The notes beneath the pieces were generated by a model. The model had not been told where the DNA came from, did no database searches, and worked only from the letters and a program-made list of their open reading frames with translations. Shown here piece after piece: positions 44,135 through 52,331 of a stretch of DNA of 64,000 bases. The DNA comes from Echinicola rosea. GTDB taxonomy: Bacteria > Bacteroidota > Bacteroidia > Cytophagales > Cyclobacteriaceae. Location: positions 4,368,501-4,432,500 of the forward strand of contig NZ_CP040106.1 of NCBI RefSeq assembly GCF_005281475.1. The letters are read 5' to 3'. How positions within the stretch are numbered: position 1 is the first letter of the stretch; each line of letters starts with the position of its first letter. Both the position numbers and the translations under genes were made by a program.

Positions 44135-44902
44135 ATGGACCTATCATCGTTGTTTTCCCTAAACAATAAAGTAGCGCTCATTACTGGCGCAAGTAAGGGA
44201 ATTGGCTTAAGTATAGCTGAATTTTTTGCCGCTGCTGGAGCAAAAGTAGTCATCTGCAGCAGACACCAAGAGAAATTGGATGAAATTGCTAAAAAGTTGT
44301 ATGATAAAGGCTATGATATCATGGGAATAGCCTGCAATGTCGGCCACCCTGATGAATTGGCAAATTTGGTGGAGCAAACCATCAGCGCATATGGGCAAAT
44401 AGATATCTTGGTAAACAATGCCGGAACCAACCCCTATTTCGGCCCTGTGCAGGAAACTTCCTTGGAGCTTTTTGATAAAATCATGGATGTAAACGTAAAA
44501 GCACCCTTTGAGCTATCCAAATTATGCCTTCCCCATCTAAGGAAATCTTCGCAGGCATCTATTATCAACATCAGCTCCATCGGTGCACTTTCTCCAGAAC
44601 CTCAACTGGGCATTTACAGTGTTAGCAAATCTGCTCTCCACTCCCTGACAAAGGTGTGCGCCAAGGAATGGGGGCAACAAAAGATTCGTGTCAATGCTAT
44701 CTGTCCCGGAATCATCAAAACGGATTTTAGCAAAGCACTTTGGGACAACGACCAAATTATGGAAATCATCATGAAAAGACTTGCCATCAAGCGTTTGGGA
44801 AAAACGGAAGAAATAGCGGCCTTGGCACTTTTCCTGGCTTCTCCTGCTGCTAGTTACATCTCAGGAAGTATCTTTACGGTGGATGGAGGATTTACCAGTT
44901 AG
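44135..44902 (+). CDS. Short-chain dehydrogenase/reductase (SDR)
   Basis: 255 residues from the ATG at 44135 (MDLSSLFSLNNK); the in-frame TTG at 44114 is unlikely. It is a classical SDR: cofactor motif TGASKGIG (17-24), NNAG (94-97), catalytic Ser148, Tyr161 and Lys165 (YSVSK), and the C-terminal YISGSIFTVDGG. The SRHQEK sequence after beta-2 suggests NADP preference (inference). Substrate unknown. Its stop codon overlaps that of the convergent YihY-like gene by 3-4 nt. Confidence 0.94.
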   Translation: MDLSSLFSLNNKVALITGASKGIGLSIAEFFAAAGAKVVICSRHQEKLDEIAKKLYDKGYDIMGIACNVGHPDELANLVEQTISAYGQIDILVNNAGTNPYFGPVQETSLELFDKIMDVNVKAPFELSKLCLPHLRKSSQASIINISSIGALSPEPQLGIYSVSKSALHSLTKVCAKEWGQQKIRVNAICPGIIKTDFSKALWDNDQIMEIIMKRLAIKRLGKTEEIAALALFLASPAASYISGSIFTVDGGFTS

Positions 44903-45822
44903 TCCGCTTCATCCGAATTACCAATTTCCTTTAGTTCGATTTTCACGGCATTCTTCACTGGGCGGATGCCCTTTCCTGTATTTTCGGCGATATAATAGGT
45001 AATCTGTGCTCCATAAAGAAAAATAATCACCGAATAATATACCCAAACCAAAAAGATCACCAACGAACCGGCAGCACCATAGGCACTTCCTATATCACTA
45101 TTGCCCAAGTAAAACCCGATCAGGTATTTACCCAAGGCAAAAAGCACCATCGTAGATACAGCACCTAACCACACTGACCGCCACTTCACCTGGGCGTCGG
45201 GCAATATCTTATACATGAGTCCAAATATCAAGACCATCATGGCCTGTGTAATGACAAAATTGGTAATAGCAGCCAAATAGCTGGAGAGTCCATCAAATAA
45301 CGTGGATAGCTCATTGAAAAAGATCACAATGGCTGTATCAATCACCAATGAAATCAATAGCACAAACCCGATGGAAGCTACCATCGAAAAGCTTAGCAGA
45401 CGGTTGACGATAAACTTAATCAATCCTTTTTCTGGCTTCGGCTTAATGTGCCAAATGTGATTGATGCTATTTTGTAAACTCACGAAAACCGTAGTGGCAC
45501 TGAACAGCAACACCGCTATGGCAATGATCCTGGCCCAAAAACCATCCACATCCAAAGCAGCATTATAGATGATTTCATCCAGCATCGTGGCCATTTCCAT
45601 GCCGCTGAGATCGGATATTTGTGTCAGCAGCTCATCCCTGACTTCGCCTTTATTATAAAAAGTAGCGCCAATATTTAGCACTATAACCAATAAAGCCGGC
45701 ATACTAAAGATCGTATAAAAGGCTATACTTGCTGCAAATGTCATGGAATCACTCTGCCCAAATGCCTTAACACTATCAATTAATATCGTAAAAATGGTAA
45801 ATTTTCTAAGCTTCTTTATCAT
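44899..45822 (-). CDS. YihY/BrkB-family inner membrane protein
   Basis: 307 residues with about six membrane helices. Family features are SMTFAASIAFYTIFSMPALLVIVLN at the start and AYGAAGSLVIFLVWVYYSVIIFLYGAQIT near the end. Once annotated as a ribonuclease BN, the family has no established role. It is the last gene of a minus-strand run with the acyltransferase, patatin and MBL genes, 144 nt after the acyltransferase. Confidence 0.94.
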   Translation of the reverse strand: MIKKLRKFTIFTILIDSVKAFGQSDSMTFAASIAFYTIFSMPALLVIVLNIGATFYNKGEVRDELLTQISDLSGMEMATMLDEIIYNAALDVDGFWARIIAIAVLLFSATTVFVSLQNSINHIWHIKPKPEKGLIKFIVNRLLSFSMVASIGFVLLISLVIDTAIVIFFNELSTLFDGLSSYLAAITNFVITQAMMVLIFGLMYKILPDAQVKWRSVWLGAVSTMVLFALGKYLIGFYLGNSDIGSAYGAAGSLVIFLVWVYYSVIIFLYGAQITYYIAENTGKGIRPVKNAVKIELKEIGNSDEAD

Positions 45823-45966
45823 AAGGTCTTGGTTTATAAAAATATATCAAAATGTATGCCTTCAAGAGCACATACACAACCTTATTCCATAATAAAAAAT
45901 AATTCACCGGATAAAGTGATCTTATCCTACTTCAGGTCAGAGAAACTTCTACCACAACGATAAAGC

Positions 45967-46530
45967 TCACAAAATCCCTTGCTCAGGGTACTTGCCTGTC
46001 ACCGTCCGACCAAAAGATTTGATATCTTCCATTTGTCCTTCCAGGTCACCATTGGGATAAATGACAGGACCTATTCCAGCATGTTTCTTTTTATAGTCTA
46101 AAAATCCAATGACAATCGGTACGCCTGCCCCTTCCGCTACATGATAGAAGCCCGTTTTCCAACGCTTCGCATAACTCCTGGTTCCTTCTGGAGTCACCAT
46201 CATGACGAGCTCATCACTGTTTTTGATCAGGTCCACCATGGCTTCCGTATAGGTTTGCTTGCGCTTTCCGGCTATCTTTTTCCTATCGATGGACATCCCT
46301 CCAAGACCACGGATAAACCACCCCAAAGGCCCCACCATCACTTCCTTTTTGATCGTAAACCTTACGGGCACATCCAGAATATAAAAGGCCGCACGGGAAT
46401 ACAGCAAATCCCAATTACTGGTATGCGGAATCGCCACCATGACGGCTTTCTTTAAACCCTTGGGAAAATTTCCCTTCACTTTCCATCCGGTCAGCCAAAA
46501 GACAAACCGAGCCAATAACTTCATCATCAA
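45967..46530 (-). CDS. 1-acyl-sn-glycerol-3-phosphate acyltransferase-like protein (PlsC family)
   Basis: 187 residues, short for PlsC. The acyltransferase motif HTSNWD provides H36 and D41 (HxxxxD), and the second motif PEGTRS lies at 114-119. GGMSIDRKK resembles motif III. It probably transfers an acyl chain in phospholipid or ornithine-lipid-type synthesis at the inner membrane. It follows the patatin gene by 8 nt, suggesting coordinated lipid turnover. Confidence 0.9.
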   Translation of the reverse strand: MMMKLLARFVFWLTGWKVKGNFPKGLKKAVMVAIPHTSNWDLLYSRAAFYILDVPVRFTIKKEVMVGPLGWFIRGLGGMSIDRKKIAGKRKQTYTEAMVDLIKNSDELVMMVTPEGTRSYAKRWKTGFYHVAEGAGVPIVIGFLDYKKKHAGIGPVIYPNGDLEGQMEDIKSFGRTVTGKYPEQGIL

Positions 46531-46538
46531 GTTTCCTT

Positions 46539-47327
46539 TTATTGATTTACTTCCCCCAACTTTATCAATCCTTCATTATAGGTAATAAAACGCTGGGCAG
46601 ATTCATATCCCGCTGCAAAGATATCTGCTGCTTTTTTGATATCAAAAACTCCATAACGGGCTAGTCCCTGTGGTTCGATAAAAAAGTCACACTTATTTTT
46701 ACGTGTATAGACATTATAGTTCATGGACATGATCACAGTTCGCTCGATCAACCGCTTCATATTTGGGACATTGTCTTCTTCGTGAAGGTGGTTACAGTTT
46801 ACCCCAATGATATCCTCACAGCGACCTTCGAGGGGCTCTACAGGCAGATTGTTCAATGCTCCACCGTCAATATAGAACTTCCCGTCGATCTGCACAGGGT
46901 CAAATATCCCCGGAATACAGCAAGAAGCCATCAGCGGCTTGATCAATTCCCCTTGGGAAAAATACACGACTTTTCCCCTACTGATTTCGGTTGCCGTGAT
47001 GTTTAAGGGAATCTGGAGACTTTCAAACGTATTTTCAGGCAAATGCACTTCAAAAAGCTGCTCTAGGGAATCCATTTTAAGAATTCCCGTCCAGCTGATG
47101 GCCGGTCTCATAAATTTGAAATAATTGGTATTGATGATAATATCAAGAATCTCATCTGGTTTTAATCCTTGGCAATAGAGTGCACCCACAATTGCTCCCG
47201 CACTGGTCCCCGACACGCGATTGGGCTTGATGCCTATTTCTTCCAATGCCTTCAAAATACCAAGGTGGGCAATTCCCCTTACACCACCTCCAGAAAGTGC
47301 TATGCCGATATTCCGATTAGAGTTCAC
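46539..47327 (-). CDS. Patatin-like phospholipase
   Basis: 262 residues. It has the oxyanion-hole GGGVRG (13-18), the nucleophile elbow GTSAG with S42, and the DGG motif with catalytic D154, as expected for a Ser-Asp dyad lipid hydrolase of the RssA/YchK type. No signal peptide is visible, so it acts in the cytoplasm or at the inner membrane. Its start overlaps the MBL gene by 11 nt, and the acyltransferase gene follows at 8 nt. Confidence 0.94.
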   Translation of the reverse strand: MNSNRNIGIALSGGGVRGIAHLGILKALEEIGIKPNRVSGTSAGAIVGALYCQGLKPDEILDIIINTNYFKFMRPAISWTGILKMDSLEQLFEVHLPENTFESLQIPLNITATEISRGKVVYFSQGELIKPLMASCCIPGIFDPVQIDGKFYIDGGALNNLPVEPLEGRCEDIIGVNCNHLHEEDNVPNMKRLIERTVIMSMNYNVYTRKNKCDFFIEPQGLARYGVFDIKKAADIFAAGYESAQRFITYNEGLIKLGEVNQ

Positions 47328-48159
47328 TCAATGAAAATGTTTTGTCTAGCCTTACGCCCTTTTCGGTCATTTTCACTGTACAGCATTCGTGGACAGGGTC
47401 ATGCTCCAGAAAAAGGATATATTTATTTGTTGCGGCTTCCTCCAGAAACAACCGCTTTTCTTCCAACGTCAGTAATGGTCTCGTATCATATCCCATAACA
47501 TATGGCAGTGGGATATGGCCAACCGAAGGAAGCAAATCCGCTGCAAAGATAATGGTTTTTCCCTTGTATTGGATTCTTGGGATCATCTGTTTGTCGGTAT
47601 GGCCATCTGCGGTAAAAAAGCTAAATCCTGAAAATAATTCTCCCTGCTCCAAATCAAGGAAATTCAATTGACCACTTTCTTGCATAGGGAGAAGGTTCTC
47701 CGTCAGGAAAGAAGCTTTTTCCCGGGCATTGGGCTGCGTGGCCCAGGTCCAGTGGTCCTCATTGCTCCAGTACTGGGCATTCTTAAAGGTCATTTCTAGC
47801 TGATCGGTTCCTGCTTTGTACCGTACCCCTCCACCACAATGATCAAAATGTAAGTGAGTCAAAAAATTATCCGTCACATCATCCAGCTGAAACCCTACCT
47901 TCTTCAACGATCCTTCAAGGCTGTCATTTCCATGTAAATAATAATGGGAAAAGAATTTCTCACTTTGCTTGTCTCCAATACCATTATCGATCAGAACCAA
48001 TCGGTCTCCTTCCTCCACGAGCAAGCACCTCATCGCCCAAGTACACATATTGTTTTCATCAGCAGGATTGGTTCGTTGCCACAGTGTCTTGGGAACCACT
48101 CCGAACATGGCTCCACCATCCAATTTAAAAAAGCCGGTATTGATCACATGAAGTTTCAT
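47317..48159 (-). CDS. MBL-fold metallohydrolase
   Basis: 280 residues. The metallo-beta-lactamase signature HLHFDH (H102, H104, D106, H107), plus downstream DGHTDKQ and FAADLLPS, supplies the metal ligands of a di-metal hydrolase. It resembles AHL-lactonase-like or general MBL hydrolases; the substrate cannot be deduced. It starts the minus-strand lipid-related transcript, overlapping patatin by 11 nt. Confidence 0.93.
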   Translation of the reverse strand: MKLHVINTGFFKLDGGAMFGVVPKTLWQRTNPADENNMCTWAMRCLLVEEGDRLVLIDNGIGDKQSEKFFSHYYLHGNDSLEGSLKKVGFQLDDVTDNFLTHLHFDHCGGGVRYKAGTDQLEMTFKNAQYWSNEDHWTWATQPNAREKASFLTENLLPMQESGQLNFLDLEQGELFSGFSFFTADGHTDKQMIPRIQYKGKTIIFAADLLPSVGHIPLPYVMGYDTRPLLTLEEKRLFLEEAATNKYILFLEHDPVHECCTVKMTEKGVRLDKTFSLSEL

Positions 48160-48220
48160 TGCCCTGTTGTTCTTTGGTTTGTATCAGAATGAGTATTCAT
48201 CAAGATTATAAAATCCCTAT

Positions 48221-48260
48221 AGACAAAAAAACCTCTGCATCGACAGAGGTTTTTTTGTCT
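48221..48260 (-). terminator. Terminator between accA and the MBL gene
   Basis: A perfect 17-bp stem: AGACAAAAAAACCTCTG at 48221-48237 and its complement at 48244-48260, loop CATCGA, with T-runs within the arm on both strands. It ends accA transcription. Confidence 0.8.
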
Positions 48261-48272
48261 ATTGATTAAGAA

Positions 48273-49220
48273 TTATTCCTTTACCACGCCCATGGCCGAG
48301 AACTTATTGATACGTTCTTCTATTCTCTTTTCAGGCTTGATTTTGTCGAGTTCTTTTAACGCTTTGGTAATGGCGGCCTTAAGGTTTACTGCCATGGCTT
48401 TCATATCCTTATGCGCACCACCAAGGGGTTCAGGTATGATCGCATCCACCAGCTTATTGCCAAGCATATCCGAAGCGGTAAGCTTCAGCGCTTCTGCGGC
48501 CTGCTCCTTATAGTCCCAACTTCTCCAAAGGATGGTAGAACAGTTTTCTGGAGAAATCACCGAATACCAAGAGTTTTCCAGCATCATCACCTTATCACCA
48601 ATGGCAATGCCCAACGCACCACCGGATGCTCCTTCACCGATAATTATACAAATCACGGGAACCTTCAGCATGAACATATCCCGAATATTGCGGGCAATGG
48701 CTTCTCCTTGCCCCCTTTCCTCTGCCTCCAGGCCCGGAAATGCTCCTGGAGTATCGATCAAGGTCACGATAGGCTTGCCAAATTTCTCCGCCATTTTCAT
48801 TAACCGAAGGGCCTTTCTGTATCCTTCCGGATTAGCCATACCGAAATTACGCTCTTGGCGCTGTTTGGTATTCCTTCCTTTTTGTTGGCCTATAAACATC
48901 ACTGATCTGCCATCGACATCTCCAAGACCACCAATCATCGCCTTGTCGTCTTTTACAGTGCGATCACCATGAAGCTCAATGAAATCATTGGTAATTTCAT
49001 AAATGTAATCTAATGAATAAGGCCGATCTGCGTGCCTGGACAACTGTACGCGTTGCCATCTGGTTAAATTTTGGAATGTTTCTTTTTTCAAAGTTTGTAT
49101 TTTTTCCTCCAATGACTCAATATCGGCTGACAAATCGATTTGCTTGCCTTTAGCCAATTCCTTCATTTCTTGAAGTTTAAGCTCTAAATCAGCAATCGGC
49201 TTTTCAAATTCTAAGACCAT
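48273..49220 (-). CDS. accA: Acetyl-CoA carboxylase carboxyltransferase subunit alpha
   Basis: 315 residues, the normal AccA length. With AccD it transfers CO2 from carboxybiotin to acetyl-CoA, making malonyl-CoA for fatty acid synthesis. The start [20 protein letters not shown], the middle [14 protein letters not shown] and [14 protein letters not shown], and the oxyanion region [15 protein letters not shown] are all diagnostic. It is a single-gene unit with its own promoter and terminator. Confidence 0.97.
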   Translation of the reverse strand: MVLEFEKPIADLELKLQEMKELAKGKQIDLSADIESLEEKIQTLKKETFQNLTRWQRVQLSRHADRPYSLDYIYEITNDFIELHGDRTVKDDKAMIGGLGDVDGRSVMFIGQQKGRNTKQRQERNFGMANPEGYRKALRLMKMAEKFGKPIVTLIDTPGAFPGLEAEERGQGEAIARNIRDMFMLKVPVICIIIGEGASGGALGIAIGDKVMMLENSWYSVISPENCSTILWRSWDYKEQAAEALKLTASDMLGNKLVDAIIPEPLGGAHKDMKAMAVNLKAAITKALKELDKIKPEKRIEERINKFSAMGVVKE

Positions 49221-49241
49221 ATTTACATTTTTTTAACAGGA

Positions 49242-49249
49242 CAAAGATA
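49242..49249 (-). promoter_or_regulatory. Candidate -7 box of accA
   Basis: TATCTTTG on the minus strand, an exact consensus match 22 nt upstream of the accA ATG. No clear -33 TTG is present. Confidence 0.45.
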
Positions 49250-49443
49250 AAAAGATTATCCCGAAGTAAAATCATTGGACTATCTGTCTTTACAAATATA
49301 CCCGTTGCTGATTCTGAGATTTCGCGAAATATAAGGATAATTGTTTTAAAATCAACAACTTGAATTCATTCACTTTAGACACAAAAAATAAGACATATTC
49401 AATATTTTTCTTTTAATGGTTTTATCATTTCAGCAAACCATTG

Positions 49444-50049
49444 TTATTTTACTTTGTTCTGGTAAATACTCTTAATAAACTTGTCGGTTTCACCAATTCC
49501 CGTCTGCTTCAGGATCCTTAATGCTTCCGGTTGGGTCATACTGGTAGGCTTTACTTGCGAGGCTTTGTAGATGATCAAGTTCCCTGACCACGGATCTGGT
49601 GACCCCGGGACAAATACCAATTTATCCCCCTCAGGAAGCTCATCCACCAAAAATCCCAAAACCAAGCCATCCATCGGCACCAATACCACAGGAAGGTCTT
49701 TGTTTTCACGGATCCCTGCTGCAGACTGAAAGGTACTTTTCATCAAGCGGTATGCGGGAAACATGGTAAGAATATTGTTTTCAATCCAAGTAACAAACGA
49801 CACTCCCACCGAAGATGAGGCAACAAGTCCTAATATAAAACAAAGGAATATCACCAAAATGATGGCCATCACATAACTGAAATCAAGAATCTTTTCCTGA
49901 TCTTCGTGCAGTGACTGGGAAATCTTGAATGCCAAAGGATGAATAATATTGACCACTTTTCCTAAAAGCACATAGCTTAATATCAGCGGAATCAAAAAAA
50001 ACACCCCGCCTTTTAGCGTTTTATTGATAAAATTCATCATTACCTTCAT
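49444..50049 (-). CDS. DUF502 membrane protein
   Basis: 201 residues from the ATG at 50049; an ATG at 50037 (MNFINKTLKGG) or the first at 50088 are alternatives. Two N-terminal membrane helices (GVFFLIPLILSYVLLG and VMAIILVIFLCFILGLVAS) precede a soluble domain with the DUF502 blocks PAYRLMKSTFQSA, VPMDG and FVPGSPDPWSGNL. Its function is unknown; related proteins are widespread in bacteria. Confidence 0.9.
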   Translation of the reverse strand: MKVMMNFINKTLKGGVFFLIPLILSYVLLGKVVNIIHPLAFKISQSLHEDQEKILDFSYVMAIILVIFLCFILGLVASSSVGVSFVTWIENNILTMFPAYRLMKSTFQSAAGIRENKDLPVVLVPMDGLVLGFLVDELPEGDKLVFVPGSPDPWSGNLIIYKASQVKPTSMTQPEALRILKQTGIGETDKFIKSIYQNKVK

Positions 50050-50088
50050 TATAAAATGGGAAAATGCGTAGTGACAGAAAAGTTTCAC

Positions 50089-50452
50089 CTAAAATAGTCA
50101 TGTTTTGAATACCATCAAAATGGATGAAAAAGGAATAAAGCACTATTGGTGTGTATCAGGTTCTAGCCTGAATTAAGGATCAAACAATATTTCTAGGGGC
50201 GCAATAAGTTGCTGTCTTACCGGGCCAGTAATACGCCACCAAGGCTCTAAGTTACTAAGCAATCATAAATTCCTTCAATTCCAGCTTACAGCATTTACTT
50301 GGTGTATTGGAGACTAAGTGGCATTTTTAATTGTCCTTGATTTTGCAAATTAAGAAAACTGGCAGTCCCCAACTTTTCCGTTTGACCCGGTTTTTGCGCT
50401 AATAGGAAGGGAACACGGCTAAAATAACTAGGTTATAAAACCCTATAAATGC
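50089..50452. other. Gene-free stretch before the tRNA genes
   Basis: No credible gene. The repeat fragment shared with 43922-43963 lies at 50347-50390. The rest contains no clear hairpin or promoter. Confidence 0.4.
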
Positions 50453-50479
50453 AAAAAGCCCCACTTTCGTGAGGCTTTT
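50453..50479 (-). terminator. Terminator of the tRNA-Asp operon
   Basis: On the minus strand AAGCCTCAC, loop GAAA, GTGGGGCTT (nine pairs, one T-G), then TTTT. It follows the second tRNA-Asp directly. Confidence 0.75.
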
Positions 50480-50480
50480 G

Positions 50481-50554
50481 CGGAATGGACGGGACTCGAA
50501 CCCGCGACCTCCTGCGTGACAGGCAGGCATTCTAACCAACTGAACTACCACTCC
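50481..50554 (-). tRNA. tRNA-Asp (GTC), second copy in transcription order
   Basis: A 74-nt cloverleaf on the minus strand. Acceptor stem GGAGTGG/CCATTCC with discriminator G, D-loop AGTTCAGTTGGTTAGAAT, anticodon stem-loop CCTGC-CTGTCAC-GCAGG with anticodon GTC, and T-arm GCGGGTTCGAGTCCCGT. The CCA end is not encoded. It is identical to the other copy at 50662-50735. Confidence 0.95.
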
Positions 50555-50581
50555 TTTAATTTTTCTAAGTGAACTCGATTC

Positions 50582-50632
50582 AGCAATCATCCCGACACGT
50601 CAGGACTTTCTAATCAACTGAACTATCACCGT
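50582..50632 (-). pseudogene. tRNA-Asp-like remnant between the two tRNA genes
   Basis: On the minus strand the text starts GGTGATAGTTCAGTTGATTA then GAAAGTCCTGACGTGTCGGG. The first part closely follows the 5' half of the adjacent tRNA-Asp (GGAGTGGTAGTTCAGTTGGT, TAGAA). From the anticodon arm on it changes into a palindrome, TCCTGACGTGTCGGGA, with no T-arm or acceptor partner. It looks like a tRNA duplicate that lost its 3' half, perhaps by insertion of a small palindrome. Confidence 0.6.
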
Positions 50633-50661
50633 TAATATCCAATAAGAATGAAATATATAAG

Positions 50662-50735
50662 CGGAATGGACGGGACTCGAACCCGCGACCTCCTGCGTGA
50701 CAGGCAGGCATTCTAACCAACTGAACTACCACTCC
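50662..50735 (-). tRNA. tRNA-Asp (GTC), first copy in transcription order
   Basis: 74 nt, same sequence and fold as the copy at 50481-50554: GTC anticodon in CTGTCAC, acceptor GGAGTGG/CCATTCC. It is first behind the promoter at 50833-50864. CCA is not encoded. Confidence 0.95.
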
Positions 50736-51041
50736 TTTATTTTTCAACCAAAACCTATATTTTCTGCGAAAATTAAAGGTTTTAGAATGTTTGAATTTCA
50801 ATTCTTATTCCAACTCCTCGTTTGAAGTGATGCAAAGGTAGTAGTTCTTGTTTTTATTGCAAAACCTACATCAAAAAAAATACCTTCTTATCATTTAGTC
50901 CCCTCTTTTTCAGCTCAATAATTTTCGAGATTATGCCGCTCCCTTGCTGCTATCTCAAATAATGACCATGGTTTTGCCGGGAAGTTTACACTTGTCCCCC
51001 GCATTATCTCACGGAAATTTCCTCAACCTTTTTTAACCTTT
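50736..51041. other. Divergent intergenic region between the tRNA operon and ilvA
   Basis: No gene. It contains the tRNA promoter (50833-50864) and leads to the ilvA -7 box at 51042. The stretch 50870-51040 shows no clear repeat. Confidence 0.4.
50833..50864 (-). promoter_or_regulatory. Promoter of the tRNA-Asp operon
   Basis: On the minus strand: TTTTG (50864-50860), a 19-nt spacer, then TACCTTTG (50840-50833). This fits the Bacteroidota TTTG-N19-21-TAnnTTTG arrangement best of all boxes in the window. It lies about 98 nt before the first tRNA. Confidence 0.7.
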
Positions 51042-51049
51042 TATATTTG
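51042..51049 (+). promoter_or_regulatory. Candidate -7 box of ilvA
   Basis: TATATTTG, an exact TAnnTTTG match 31 nt upstream of the ilvA ATG; the -33 region is weak. Confidence 0.45.
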
Positions 51050-51080
51050 TAGTCCATTTATCCAAATAAATATCTGCTCA

Positions 51081-52331
51081 ATGAATCAAGTTTCTTTTCA
51101 AGGTATTATCGAGGCAAGCGAGGCACTCAAAGGAGTACTGAATACCACTCCACTGCAGTTCAACGAACAGCTAAGTGAGGAGTACGGCTGTCAGGTGTAC
51201 CTGAAAAGAGAGGACCTGCAGGCGGTAAGATCCTATAAAATCAGGGGCGCTTACCACAAGATAAGTTCCCTTTCTGAAGAAGAAAAAAAACGCGGAGTGG
51301 TCTGTGCCAGCGCAGGAAACCATGCCCAAGGGGTAGCCTTTGCCTGCAAAAAACTGAGCATCAAAGGCACCATCTTCATCCCATCCACCACTCCTGCCCA
51401 AAAAATCAACAGGATGAAATTATTCGGAAAGGACATGGTAGAGATTGTCCTTTCTGGAGATACGTATGATGATGCTTACCAAACGGCAGCTGCTTATTGT
51501 GAAGAAAAAGGAGCGGTATTCGTGCATCCTTTTGACGATACCAAGGTCATCGAGGGACAAGGGACCATTGCCAAGGAAATGCTGGATGATGCCGATTTCC
51601 CGATTGATTATCTTTTCCTTCCCATTGGTGGCGGTGGTATGGCCGCCGGGGTAAGTACCTATTTCAAGGAAACCAGTCCTGAGACCAAATTGATCGGTAC
51701 AGAACCCAAAGGGGCACCTTCCATGTTGACTTCTATCCAAAACCTGAAAAACACCGTTCTGGATGAAATCGATGGATTTGTCGATGGGGCTGCGGTAAAA
51801 AAGGTGGGCAATATTCCCTTCGAAGTTTGCCGTAAAAATTTGGACGAAATGCTACTGGTACCAGAAGGCAGAATATGCACCACCATCTTAAACCTGTACA
51901 ACAACGAAGGCATCGTGGTAGAACCAGCCGGAGCCATGACCTTGGCAGCCCTTTCCCTGTACGACAAGGATGCGCTCAGGGGCAAAAATGTGGTTTGCGT
52001 GGTCAGTGGCGGCAATAATGACATCATGCGAACGGCAGAAATCAAGGAAAGATCTTTGCTCTACGAGGGGCTTAAGCACTACTTTATGATCCAATTCCCC
52101 CAGCGCCCTGGAGCACTCAAAGATTTCGTTTCCAAAATCCTTGGCCCTAATGATGACATCGCCTATTTCCAATTCACCAAAAAGAACAATCGTGAGAACG
52201 GACCCGCTGTGGTCGGTATTGAGCTCAAAAACCCTGAACATATCGCTGGAATATTTGAGCGACTAAAGGAAAACCGATTTAAGTACAATTACCTTAACGA
52301 AAACTTGGATTTGCTGACCCTGCTCATGTGA
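51081..52331 (+). CDS. ilvA: Threonine ammonia-lyase (threonine dehydratase)
   Basis: 416 residues. A PLP enzyme that deaminates L-threonine to 2-oxobutanoate, the first step of isoleucine synthesis. The PLP lysine K53 is in SYKIRGA. SAGNHAQGVA binds the cofactor, and the glycine-rich phosphate loop is PIGGGGMAAG. The C terminus (about 335-416, HYFMIQFPQRPGALKDFVSKIL) is a single ACT-like regulatory domain, as in the shorter IlvA form. It is alone on the plus strand; other ilv genes are not in the window. It meets the convergent T9SS protein gene without a gap. Confidence 0.96.
   Translation: MNQVSFQGIIEASEALKGVLNTTPLQFNEQLSEEYGCQVYLKREDLQAVRSYKIRGAYHKISSLSEEEKKRGVVCASAGNHAQGVAFACKKLSIKGTIFIPSTTPAQKINRMKLFGKDMVEIVLSGDTYDDAYQTAAAYCEEKGAVFVHPFDDTKVIEGQGTIAKEMLDDADFPIDYLFLPIGGGGMAAGVSTYFKETSPETKLIGTEPKGAPSMLTSIQNLKNTVLDEIDGFVDGAAVKKVGNIPFEVCRKNLDEMLLVPEGRICTTILNLYNNEGIVVEPAGAMTLAALSLYDKDALRGKNVVCVVSGGNNDIMRTAEIKERSLLYEGLKHYFMIQFPQRPGALKDFVSKILGPNDDIAYFQFTKKNNRENGPAVVGIELKNPEHIAGIFERLKENRFKYNYLNENLDLLTLLM

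Noticed and set aside
50481..50735. Integrated island at the tRNA-Asp genes
   Set aside because: No integrase gene or direct repeat of the tRNA 3' end is found nearby; only a 5'-half remnant lies between the two genes.
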